Shown one piece after another: positions 1-10,058 of a stretch of DNA of 64,000 nucleotides. The stretch comes from Zeugodacus cucurbitae. Its lineage: Eukaryota > Arthropoda > Insecta > Diptera > Tephritidae. The DNA is taken from assembly GCF_028554725.1 (NCBI RefSeq), contig NC_071667.1:17157501-17221500 (forward strand), written 5' to 3'. The notes beneath the pieces are model-generated. The model saw nothing but the letters and a program-made list of their open reading frames with translations, was not told the DNA's origin and made no database searches. Numbering within the stretch: the stretch's first letter is position 1; each line of letters opens with the position of its first letter. The translations under genes were made by a program, and so were the position numbers.

Positions 1-164
1 AAATAGCATTATTACACAACGTTTTGACTTGAAGTCACGAAAATTTGAAAAAAAAAATAATTTCCAAAGTTATAGCTGTTTGTAAATCCTGGAGATTCAT
101 CTAAAATCAATCGGATGAGAAAAATTAGGTCTATAAATAGATAACCATGGGCCTGATCGAAGCT
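1..164. other. Unclassified AT-rich sequence at window edge
   Basis: This stretch precedes the first DINE-1-like fragment. I recognise no coding sequence or repeat family in it. Confidence 0.3.
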
Positions 165-530
165 TTTTATACTCTCGCAACAAAAGTTGCTAAAGAGAGT
201 ATTATAGTTTTGTTCACATAACGGTTGTTTGTAAAACCTAAAACTAAAAGAGTTAGATATAGAGTCATATATACCAAAGTGATCAGGGTGACGAGTAGAT
301 TTGACATCCGGATGTCTGTCCGTCCGTCCGTCTGTCCGTCTGTGCAAGCTGTAACTTGAGTAAAAATTAAGATATGTTGACGAAACTTGGCACAAATATT
401 CCTTGGCACCATAAGAAGATCAAGTTCGAAAATGGGCAGAATCGAACCATTGCCACGCCCACAAAATGGCGAAAACTAAAAACACATAAAGTGTCATAAC
501 TAAGCCATAAATGAAGATATAAAAATTGGC
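165..530 (-). mobile_element. DINE-1-like element fragment (copy a)
   Basis: Orientation '+' is defined here as starting AACAAGTAAGG and ending TTGCGAGAGTATAAAA. This copy is reversed. It opens with the terminal hairpin (TATACTCTCGCAAC, then GTTGCTAAAGAGAGTA). It continues through the GATCAGGGTGACGAG block and the CCGTCCGTCTGTCCGT tract, and stops next to host sequence at about 531. The layout matches Drosophila DINE-1/INE-1, which is Helentron-associated: hairpin end, GATCAGG block, CCGTCTGTCCGT tract and CCACGCCCAC boxes. The copy is truncated, with only about 365 bases remaining. Confidence 0.75.
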
Positions 531-786
531 AGCTTGCGCTCTCCCCATTTCTTGCTCTCGTTTTTATGAACTTTAATGTCAACATGTTTTTGTTTTTTTT
601 TTCTGTTTTCTTTTTTAAATTTCAATTATACATAACACAATTATGTATATATATGTATATGTATATTTATGTATGCATAATTGCTGTTAGGTTTAATTTT
701 CAAGAAGTTTTGTTATGTAATATATTTATATGTGTACATATAATCGATTCATAATGTATGTATGTATAAATATTCTTTTATAATAT

Positions 787-2513
787 TTTTTTTTTTTTAT
801 TGAAACGTAATTAGATATATTTTTACATTTCATATGATTGCAACTAGTGAAACAAAACAAAATTTTAGTAACAAGCAATATTTTTCTAATTTTAAAAGAT
901 AAATACAATATAAGCGTTTTTTTTTTGTCAGAAACTAAATATTACGTTTAATACTGTTGGCCGTTTCCACTTCGCTTTTGCCTGATGCAGGTATCATCAG
1001 CAAATGTGGCAATTGTACAGTTTGTCGGCGTAGGCATGTCGGAAGTGAACATGATATATAAAAGTGGTCCCAGGATACTACCTTGGGGTACTCCTGTTTT
1101 TATTGGTTGCAATATGGTATACGATTGTCCCTGCTTGATTCTGAAGTAGCGGTTGCTCAAGTAAAATTCAAGCAAATCAGTTAGGTATTGTGGTAAGAAA
1201 CGTTTTAATTTATAAAGTAAACCATGGTGCCATACTCTATCGAATGCCTGAGATACGTCTAGAAACACAGCTGTGCAAATCAATTTATTTTCCATCGCAT
1301 CTTCTATTATGTTCGTTATGCGATGTACTTGATCGATTGTGGAATGTTGAGTCCTAAAACCGAATTGATGAACTGGTATGATACCTTTGTCTTCAATTAT
1401 GTTCTCAAGTCTTTTGATAATGACAGCTTCGAGTAGCTTAGACAAAATAGGCAACAATGAGATTGGACGATATGACGAGGCTTCATGTGCGCTTTTCCCA
1501 GGTTTTTGTACCATAATGATTTCGGATACCGTCCATGACATTGGGACGTATTTAAGATTTAAGCAGACGTTTATTATCGATGTAAGCTTTGTTAAGGCTC
1601 TGGGTGTTAAATGTTTCAATACATCACTTGTAATTAAGTCGAAGCCGGGAGCCTTTTTAGGCTTTAATCTAATTTTGATGATATTTTCCACTTCTTTTTT
1701 TGTAGCTGGTTGAATTTCGCTTACATATTGCGTTGCTTCTAGCTGCGGTAAGCTATCATGGAACGAAAATGGACTAAACGTTTTAGTTAGTTTCTCTGAA
1801 AAAACTTCCGCTTTTTCTTCGTCGCTTTTAGCCCAGGAACCGTTGGGCTTTCTGAGAGGAGTATTAGCCAATATGGGTTTCCTGGCATTTTTTACAGCTT
1901 TCCAAAGAGAATAGTCTGTATTTTTGTTTGGCGTTAATTTCTTAATATAGTTCGAAATGTTTTGATTTTTAATTTGTTTTATTTTGATACTGAGAAGTTT
2001 GGTTAAATTGTTCAGCTCTTTTTTATATTGAGGAAATCGCGTGTTTCGCCATTTTTTACGCATTTTTCTCTTTTTACTAATGAGATCCAGAATATCTGCA
2101 GGGTATTTAGTATAAAAGTTTTTTTGCTTTAGGACAGGAGTACTTTTCCTTGCCGATTCTTGAATAACTTTCGTAAATTCATAGACTTCATATTCCAGGA
2201 TATCAGGTGTTGTTATATTTTCTGTAGGATCAATATGTTTGTCAAGCATATCTTTAAAATACTCCCAATCTGTATGTTTATTAGAGAGATATGGTGGTAG
2301 CTCGATTTCTTTTAGATGGTCATTTAGAATGAAATACACCGGTGAGTGGTCCGAATTTAAGTCTAAGCCAGTGTCTACGGTAATGAAGTCCTTTGATATT
2401 TGACGAATGATAAAATAGTCGATCAAGTCAGGTAATTTTCATGCATCGGTAGGCCAGTAGGTCGGTTTACCAGTAGATACGAAGTCACATCCAGTGGCCA
2501 TAGCGGCTTTAAA
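787..2513 (-). mobile_element. Jockey-clade LINE insertion, 5'-truncated and internally deleted
   Basis: The insertion is bounded by a 10-bp target-site duplication TTTATAATAT at 777-786 and 2514-2523. The undivided site is present in block C near 32650-32663. A T-run just inside the left boundary (from 787) is the poly(A) tail of a minus-strand element. The 5' end (right side) is truncated inside the endonuclease domain, as usual for target-primed reverse transcription. The body jumps from the middle of the reverse transcriptase to a short 3' region, so an internal segment is missing. Confidence 0.85.
948..2500 (-). pseudogene. Jockey-clade endonuclease/reverse transcriptase remnant
   Basis: The minus-strand reading frame begins in the C-terminal part of an AP-like endonuclease (STGKPTYWPTD near 2465, then SDHSPVYF). 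A stop interrupts the frame close to 2440. It continues open through a LINE reverse transcriptase with RPISLLPILSKLLE, HQFGFRTQHSTIDQ, AVFLDVSQAFDRVWH, GVPQGSILGPLLY and the catalytic FADDT. Just after FADDT the frame shifts: the next expected residues (GKSEVETANSIK) appear in another frame. The thumb, C-terminal domain and ORF1 are absent. The domain order and the FADD motif fit the Jockey clade. The copy cannot encode a working enzyme. Confidence 0.85.
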
Positions 2514-2777
2514 TTTATAATATGCATTTAATTTAGTGTGGTTTTTGTTGTTGTTTTTTTTTTGAGTGTATTTATAGTTTATATTTCTTGTAGTTATCTG
2601 CTGTATGTGTAGTATTTTGGTTGCTCAGTTATTTTCACGTTTACTATTTAATTTGCCATTACCGTTACCCGTTACCCGTTTCCTAGTTTTTTTTGTTTTT
2701 GTGTACATTTCGGAAATGTTTTAGTACAATCTCTTACCGCTTCTGCAAATAATTTTCTTAAATTTCAATAACAAAGG

Positions 2778-3504
2778 TTTTTACACTCTCGCAACAAAAG
2801 TTGCTAAGAGAGTATTATAGTTTTGTCCACATAACGGTTGTTTGTAAGTTTCAAAACTAAACGAGTTAGATATAGGGTTATATATACCAAAGTGATCAGG
2901 GTGACGAGTAAAGTTCAAATCCGGATGTCTGTCTGTCCGTCCGTCTGTCCGTCCGTGCAAGCTGTAACTTGAGTAAAAATTGAGATATCTTAATGAAATT
3001 TGGAATTTGACATAAGAAATGACAGAAGGAAGCTGCACTGAGATTTTTTTACAAAATGGAAAATGGGCGTGGCGTCGCCCACTTATGGGTCAAAAACCAT
3101 ATCTCAAGAACTATTCGACCGATTTCAATGAAATTCGGTATATAACACTTTCTTGACACCCTGATGACACGGGTGTAATATGGGCGAAATCGGTTCACAA
3201 CTACGTCTACTTCCCATATAACCCAATTTTGAATTCCATCTGATTCGTTCACTTTATAATGTATACATAAGGAACCGATAAAGGTAGCGAAATAAAACTT
3301 TACACAAATACTGTATTTGAGCTGTGACATCACTTGTGGAAAAATTGTCAAAATCGAACCATGACTTTTCAAGGCCCCTGGTATCAAACATGAAGAACTC
3401 AGTGCCTAAGGGTAATTTTTCACCTAAAATATAGGTAAATCTCTAAATAAATTGCGATAGTATAAAATGTTCGGTTGCACCCGAACTTAGCCTTTCCTTA
3501 CTTA
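2778..3504 (-). mobile_element. DINE-1-like element (copy b), internally deleted
   Basis: Both ends are present. TACACTCTCGCAACAAAAG with its hairpin is on the left and CCCGAACTTAGCCTTTCCTTACT on the right (written in the reverse sense). The copy is about 730 bases against about 1.45 kb for the longest copy. Block C has the uninterrupted site near 32915-32925, so the insertion is polymorphic between the two blocks. A 112-codon open frame (3049-3387) lies inside. It has no recognisable domain and is probably chance. Confidence 0.8.
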
Positions 3505-3875
3505 TTGTAATTGTGTCTGCCACAATTCGTTATGCATTTTGTGTGCTGAAAGTTTGGAGCAGTGGTTGAGACACTGACGCGAACTAGTGTCCCTTAAATT
3601 AGAATGGGTCATGCGATTTGGTTAAACAAGCGATGCAGTAAATTCAATTTATTATAAAGTTTTTATTGGAAGATAGTTGTGGACTATACAAATATAAAGT
3701 TAGATATGTATATGTAAATAAATTAAACAACATTTTGGGAATTTAATTTAATGTTAATTAAAAAATTTAATTTTAATTTAAAAATATTGTTATTAATAGT
3801 AATCAGTTAAATATTTTTATTTAGTTTTTGCGTTGTTTTTTAGTCAAAAATAAATTTTGAAACTAAAAAATAGTT
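3505..3875. other. Host spacer inside block A
   Basis: This is AT-rich sequence without a gene. It matches block C at about 32926-33285 with scattered substitutions and one short deletion, and it separates two oppositely oriented DINE-1-like elements. Confidence 0.7.
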
Positions 3876-5223
3876 TAAACAAGTAAGGAAGGGCTAAGTT
3901 CGGGTGTAACCGAACATTTTATACTCTCGCAATTTATTGATGTAATTTTATAAAGACAACACAATTCGACCCATATATTCGGCATAAAGTTCGATAGAAT
4001 AACGAAAATCATCATAAATAGTATATGGGGACTGACGTAATTCCTAAACCGATTTCACTCGTTTTCACCACCAAGATACAATATATCGAAGACTATACGA
4101 TCACTTAATTTAATATTACTTAGAAATAGGTATATAGGATCTGGGGGAAGTTATGACCCGATTTTTACCATTTCAGGTACAGAGAGAAACTGTTATAAGA
4201 AAAAAATTCAGAGGGAATGAGTTACATTAAAATATCTGAGGGATTTACCTATATTTTCGGTGAAAAATTAACATTAGGCACTGAGTTCTTCATGTTTGAT
4301 ATCAGGGGCCTTGAAAAGTCATGGTCCGATTTTGACAATATTTCCACAAGTGATGTCACAGCTCAAATACAGTATTTGTGTAAAGTTTTATTCCGCTAGC
4401 TTCATTGGTTCCTTATGAATACATTATAAAGTGAACGAATCAGATGGAATTCAAAATTGGGTTATATGGGAAGTAGACGTAGTTGTGAACCGATTTCGCC
4501 CATATTCCACCCGTGTCATCAGGGTGTCAAGAAAGTGTTATATACCGAATTTCATTGAAATCGGTCGAATAGTTCTTGAGATATGGTTTTTGACCCATAA
4601 GTGGGCGACGCCACGCCCATTTTCCATTTTGTAGAAAAATCTCAGTGCAGCTTTCTTCTGACATTTCTTATGTAAAATTTGGTGTTTCTGACGTTTTTCG
4701 TTAGGGAGTTAACCCACTTTTAGTAATTTTCAACCTAACCTTTGTATGGGAGGTGGGCGTGGTTATTATCCGATTTCTTTCATTTTTGGACTGTATAAGG
4801 AAATGGCTAAAAGAAACGACTGCAGAAAGTTTGGCTTATATAGCTTTATTGGTTTGCGAGTTATATCCAAAAAAACTTATTTGAGGGCGGGGTCACGCCC
4901 ACTTTTCCAAAAAAATTACATCCAAATGTGCCCCTCCCTAATGGGATCCTATGTTCCAAATTTCATTTTCATAACTTTATTTATGGCTTAGTTATGACAC
5001 TGTATAGGTTTTCGGTTTCCTCCATTTTGTGGGCGTGGCAGTGAACTGATTTTGCCCATTTTCGAAAGCAACCTCCTCAGGGTGCCAAGGAACATGTGTT
5101 CCAAGTGTCATTAAGATATCTTAATTTTTACTCAAGTTATCGCTTGCACGGACAGACGGACAGACGGACGGACAGACATCCGGATTTCAAATCTACTCGT
5201 CATCCTGATCATTTATGTATATA

Positions 5224-5528
5224 TGTAGGATAGCCCTTCAAATAAACGCACTTGGTTCAACTTTATAATTAACACACACTTTATTTAAAATATGTTAAAT
5301 GTTAAATGTTCATGTATAAACTGAATATGTGAAGTCCGTCCGTTTGACCGTCCTATATGTACGATGACTGTTTAACGACTGTGTTCTTGTCCTATTTGTT
5401 AAGTTGGTCGTGCCCTATCAGTGCTGCCTATTGTCATAGGTCAGTGTTGCCCTTTTGTAAGTGAGGTGAGTGTGCGTACGTATTAATAGGTGTGTCCACT
5501 ACGTGTTGTCCTGTCACCGCTTCCCACA
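5224..5528 (-). repeat. 3' LTR of gypsy-type element
   Basis: This 305-base direct repeat of 11160-11457 starts TGTAGGATAGC and ends CGCTTCCCACA on the plus strand. It carries an extra 7-base GTTAAAT unit near 5300. The end of the integrase frame runs into this LTR. Confidence 0.92.
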
Positions 5529-6355
5529 ATCGGCCATCCTGCACTTTCATTCGACCCGAATGAAGGATCAAATTTTTTCATGAATTCCGCGACGGTAGTA
5601 GTGCGTCCGGGTCCTTCGTGATCTCCAACTTTCGCAACTTCGTATCTGCCATGTTTCAGCTGCTTAATGATCTTGTACGGTCCAAGATATTTTGGCTTCA
5701 GCTTCAGCCCAGATCCATACTGTGTACGTTTGATTGCTACCAGTTCGTTAATTTTGTACTCAACTTCAGCTTTACGACGAACATTGTAGGTCTTGCGATT
5801 TTCTTCTTGTAAACGAACTATGTTCTCTTTCGCTTGAAGACGGCTTTTCTCACGCTCTGAGTCGATTTGCTCTGTTGCGAAGTTTTCTAAAAGCTCTTCC
5901 AGATTCGGCATTTCAGCCACTCGCATTTCTAATCCAGTTAATATCTTGAACGGCGATATTTTTGTACTACGCGGTGGAGTGTTGTTTATAGTCTGTTGTA
6001 CACGTTCTACATGTTTGTACCACTCACCAGGACTTTCGTGGCATAATTTCGATATCATAGGTATCACGATTTTGTGTATTCGCTCAACCTGTCCGTTCCC
6101 CCTTGGAACACCCGTGGCAATTGTTAGATGCTGAATACCTTCTTTCACACAGTACTCTTTGAAAAGAGTTGACGTAAATGCGGAGCCTCTGTCGCTGATT
6201 ATGCGCTTTGGATTTCCAAATACCGACGACTGCTTCCTAAGTCTGTCAACTACTGCCTTTGCTCCCGTGTTTTTTGTTGGATAAAGCCAAACAAATTTGG
6301 AAAATGCGTCGACAACCACAAGTAAATAATTATAAGATTTCTTCGACATTTCCAT
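5483..6355 (-). pseudogene. Integrase C-terminal part, out of frame with gag-pol
   Basis: This 290-codon frame carries the rest of a Ty3/gypsy integrase. It contains YLLVVVDAFSKFVWLYP, the second catalytic Asp in IISDRGSAFTS, and the catalytic Glu in NGQVERIHK. A basic C-terminal region with a KPKYLGPYKI segment, typical of gypsy integrase tails, follows. It overlaps the gag-pol frame by 26 bases in a different phase. The sequence around 6345-6360 lacks the short stretch holding the first Asp of the DDE triad. That fits a small deletion which both shifted the frame and removed the residue, so no active integrase is expected. The frame ends inside the 3' LTR. Confidence 0.85.
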
Positions 6356-9300
6356 AGACGTGGTATGTACCTAAAGGACAGTCCTCCTTGTTAATTGGAT
6401 TAAGCCAGCCTTCCTTTTTCCCTATTTTATTTTCGTTTACCAAACATTCGATACAGCTTTCTACTACGCGAGATGCTTTCGCTTTCAACTGTGGAATATA
6501 ATACGTTTTCTCCACTATATCTTGTGTTTTCTTACTGGAGAAATGACCTTGTTTATGTGCAATCCTTATCACTTCCTCCTCCATGAGTGAAGGTACTACT
6601 ATCAACTCTTTGATGGGGTCCTTGTGTAATATGCCGTATTTCATATAGTAATCCTCGTATTCGTCCTTTTCTAAAACCTTCCGCACAGCTCTAACCCAAT
6701 TGTCCTCTTCTTGAGCTTGCTTTAACCGGTGTCGCAATGAATCTTCCATGAGTAGACAGGAAACTCTGCTCAACGCGTCTACGTGCCTCATTTTAGTGCC
6801 ACTCCGATGCTGTATTTCGTAATCAAAATCTTGTAAATACATCGCCCAGCGCGAAACTCTTAAGGGCACGTCTCGTTTCTTCATCGTCATGGCGAACGCA
6901 TTACAATCGGTTACTATTCGGAATTTAATACCTATCAGATATACACGCCATTTCTTGAGTGCTTCGATGATGGCTAAGACTTCGAGTTCGTACGAATGGT
7001 AAAACTCCTCACACGGTTTCGTCTTCCGACTCATATACTGGACTGGATGAAAGTTCTGATCATCTCTATTCCTCTGCAATAGTACTGCCCCATATCCGAA
7101 TTTCGATGCGTCTGTATGCACCTCGGTTACTGCTTGCGGATCGTATAACGTTAAAACTGGCGCATTTATTAGTGCCGCTTTTAGTTGCTGGAATGCTGTT
7201 AGTTGCTCTTCACCTAGTTCATATCGTACATCTTGTTTCAACATTTCTGACAATGGTCTCGCAATTGTTGCGTAACTTTCGATGAATCGCCTAAAGTACG
7301 AGGTAAGTCCAAGGAATCGTTGTATAGCTTTTTTATCACGTGGCAGCGGGAACTGTTTGATGGCGTTCGTCTTCGCCTCGGATGGTTTTATGCAACTATT
7401 CTTGATGACATAACCCAGGAACTCAACTTTCCTCACCAGAAACTGACACTTGCTCCAATTGATTCGCAATCCACTAGCTGCAGCTGTCTTCAGCACAACT
7501 TCCAAGTTCTTGATGCCCTCGAATTCGTCTTTGGAAGGTATTATAAGGTCATCCATGTACGCAATCACAATCCCATCTTTTATCAAATCTCTGAATACGG
7601 CTAGAATGAATCTTGCAAACACTGCTGGTGAATTACAAATTCCAAATGGTACATACAGAAACTCATACTGTCCGGTACCCGTAACAAATGACGTATATTT
7701 TGTGGATTCGGCGCTTACGGGCACGTGAAAAAATCCATTTACCAAATCAAGTGTCGTATATATCTGGGCACCTTGCAAACACTCGACTACTTCATCCATC
7801 AATGGCATCGGGAAATTGTCCCTTAGTATTTTCGCATTCAATCTCCTATAATCGCAACATATTCTCTTTTCACCGTTCTTTTTAGGTACCAGAACAATTG
7901 GTGATGCATATTCCGATGTGCTGGGTTTAATGACCCCTTCTTCCAACCATCGTCCAACTTGTTCATCGACACAAATCCTATCTACGTAGGATACTCGCCT
8001 CGGCCTTTCGTATACCGGCTCTTCGTCTTTCATTACAATTTTCATCTCGACAGGTGACTTCACGTTCTTCGCTGGTCGATACTCGGTTATCAACTTATCT
8101 ATCATCACCGCATGTGTGTGACTGAGATGCTGCAAGTCGATATGTGATGCTACACTCATATCAGACGCCAAAAAAATGTCTCCAAACTCGCCAATCAATT
8201 CATCAATCCGATTATCATCTTGTGCCATACTGTTCCCCTTCACAGCGCATACATCGGCACTTCTGTATAATGACGTTGATGCCTCGCCACGCTTCATACT
8301 ATCAGCTCCTTGGGCTCGCTTATTAGTTGTTGACTCTGCAACTAAGCGCTCCCTTACGCTTACACTGTAGTTTTCCATTGTTCCACTCGTCATTGACCCT
8401 CGTCCATGTTTGCGAAGTGCACTATCTTCTTCCACGTGCTTCTCTGACTCTGATTCTCCTCCGTACCTCTTGATGGCACCATCCGACACCTTGCTGTGTC
8501 CACGCAGTTCGTTGACTGCTCTCACGTACTCTCCAGTATCACCATTCTCGGGTATGTCGTGCCTTCTATCGCACATCACGTGTTCCTTCAAAACGCCCTT
8601 CGACAACTTACTGTGTCCACGCAGTTCTTTAACCACGTCCACGTGCCCCTTGGCACCAAATTCTTCTCCACACGCCTCAGATGAAACTTCTTCGGTACAA
8701 ACACTTCTGCCGGTCTTCTGCTGCACTCCCTTTATCTGCTTCGACCCTTTCTTGCAAAGTTTAACGTCTTCCTCAGTCACTATCAAATCTACTTGCTTCA
8801 GGATATCATTCCCTATCACGACATAATAACTTAAATCACGTTCATTTGCGACATGAAACTTAACTTCCAAAGGTATATTGTCTATAATCATTGACATCGT
8901 AAAACTGCCCATGGTTACCAATTCGCTGTTGCCAATGCCAACTAGATACTTCTTTTCGTTACTTAATTCAACATCAAACCGTAGCTTCAACAAAGCATCA
9001 TTCCGAATTAGACACAAATCGGAACCAGTATCAATTAACGCAGACATCGTTTGGGGCATCCTATTAGGTGCCGTAAAAATCAAATCTTTGAATAATAAAT
9101 TGCTGTTCCTGCTTATCTTCCTCATTGTATTCATACCCCCTTTCGCACCCCTTTCTGGCTTGTTGACTTTGACGAAAGTTTTACATTCGGATGCTTTATG
9201 TCCTTCTCTTCCGCAACTGTAGCAGGTGAATCTGCCCTGTGGACAATCTCTAGCCATGTGTGAACTTTCCCCGCATCTAAAACACTTCCTATCTCCGGGA

Positions 9301-10058
9301 TTGAAATTCGATGTTATTCTGTTTGACGACGATGATTTGAACGGATTTGCAAATTGGAATGGAGGCTTTCCAGCGTTGATTCGTTCGTAAATTTTGATCT
9401 GCTCCTTGAGATCACCGATAGACCTTGCTTGGTATAAATTGGATTTATTTACTTTGGAATCCGGAATACCATCGACGAAGTACTCTATAAGGCTGTGGTC
9501 ATCTAAGTTTATAGGTTTCCCGATTTCCATCAGACAATATAGGTATTCACGCATATCTTCGTTTTGTCGTTTACGTCGGTTCCTCAATGTACGATGTACA
9601 TCAATAGCTGATACGGTGGTACCAAACTCGCTCTTCAATGCTGATTTCAACGAACTCCAACTACAAATACCAGCTTGACCACGTACGAACATCTTTGCAG
9701 CTCCCTTCAGTAATTGCTTGGCGTAGATATATTTCTGTAGCTCACTCCACTGTACTGCTTCCGCATTATCTTCGAAGTCTTGCAGCCATTGTTCAAAATT
9801 AGGCTGTCCTGAACCGCTAAATGGAGTCATGGAATCTTCCACATCACGAAGTGTAAACATCGATCGCTCTACAATCGGTGTATTCACGCTACGTCTACTA
9901 GCGGCGTCATCGGCCTCATCCTCGCTTGCATTCAGGCCGAAGTGTTCCAGCAATCTGTCCTGCAGTACGGTTTTCCGTCCACTAGCTACTAATCCCAACC
10001 TTTCCAAGTTTTCCCTAAGTCCGTCCACAGTCAATGCTAAAATCTGTTCGCGGTCCAT
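6330..10058 (-). CDS. Gag-pol polyprotein of gypsy-type LTR retrotransposon
   Basis: A 1242-codon frame starts at the ATG at 10058-10056. Residues about 6-40 (LTVDGLRENLERLG, GRKTVLQDRLLEHF) match the SAP-motif pattern. A retrotransposon gag region follows at about 80-220. Two CCHC zinc knuckles lie at 259-272 (CFRCGESSHMARDC) and 279-292 (CYSCGREGHKASEC). The aspartic protease DTG is at 343-345. A long Ser/Glu/His-rich linker follows, then reverse transcriptase with YMDD at about 834-837 and RNase H (HTDASKFGYGAVLLQ). The integrase zinc finger (H1168, H1172, C1202, C1205) comes next. The frame then runs out at the integrase lesion. Gag and Pol are in one frame, without a programmed frameshift between them. 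Confidence 0.9.
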   Translation of the reverse strand: MDREQILALTVDGLRENLERLGLVASGRKTVLQDRLLEHFGLNASEDEADDAASRRSVNTPIVERSMFTLRDVEDSMTPFSGSGQPNFEQWLQDFEDNAEAVQWSELQKYIYAKQLLKGAAKMFVRGQAGICSWSSLKSALKSEFGTTVSAIDVHRTLRNRRKRQNEDMREYLYCLMEIGKPINLDDHSLIEYFVDGIPDSKVNKSNLYQARSIGDLKEQIKIYERINAGKPPFQFANPFKSSSSNRITSNFNPGDRKCFRCGESSHMARDCPQGRFTCYSCGREGHKASECKTFVKVNKPERGAKGGMNTMRKISRNSNLLFKDLIFTAPNRMPQTMSALIDTGSDLCLIRNDALLKLRFDVELSNEKKYLVGIGNSELVTMGSFTMSMIIDNIPLEVKFHVANERDLSYYVVIGNDILKQVDLIVTEEDVKLCKKGSKQIKGVQQKTGRSVCTEEVSSEACGEEFGAKGHVDVVKELRGHSKLSKGVLKEHVMCDRRHDIPENGDTGEYVRAVNELRGHSKVSDGAIKRYGGESESEKHVEEDSALRKHGRGSMTSGTMENYSVSVRERLVAESTTNKRAQGADSMKRGEASTSLYRSADVCAVKGNSMAQDDNRIDELIGEFGDIFLASDMSVASHIDLQHLSHTHAVMIDKLITEYRPAKNVKSPVEMKIVMKDEEPVYERPRRVSYVDRICVDEQVGRWLEEGVIKPSTSEYASPIVLVPKKNGEKRICCDYRRLNAKILRDNFPMPLMDEVVECLQGAQIYTTLDLVNGFFHVPVSAESTKYTSFVTGTGQYEFLYVPFGICNSPAVFARFILAVFRDLIKDGIVIAYMDDLIIPSKDEFEGIKNLEVVLKTAAASGLRINWSKCQFLVRKVEFLGYVIKNSCIKPSEAKTNAIKQFPLPRDKKAIQRFLGLTSYFRRFIESYATIARPLSEMLKQDVRYELGEEQLTAFQQLKAALINAPVLTLYDPQAVTEVHTDASKFGYGAVLLQRNRDDQNFHPVQYMSRKTKPCEEFYHSYELEVLAIIEALKKWRVYLIGIKFRIVTDCNAFAMTMKKRDVPLRVSRWAMYLQDFDYEIQHRSGTKMRHVDALSRVSCLLMEDSLRHRLKQAQEEDNWVRAVRKVLEKDEYEDYYMKYGILHKDPIKELIVVPSLMEEEVIRIAHKQGHFSSKKTQDIVEKTYYIPQLKAKASRVVESCIECLVNENKIGKKEGWLNPINKEDCPLGTYHVYGNVEEIL

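Noticed and set aside
300..355. CCGTCCGTCTGTCCGT tracts as a possible CRISPR or satellite array
   Set aside because: Short internal part of the DINE-1-like elements. No regular spacers and no array.
3049..4634. Similar open frames at 3049-3387 (minus) and 4431-4634 (plus) with nearly the same peptide
   Set aside because: They are the same internal segment of two DINE-1-like copies in opposite orientation. Similarity comes from recent copying. No domain, start context or third-position pattern supports coding.
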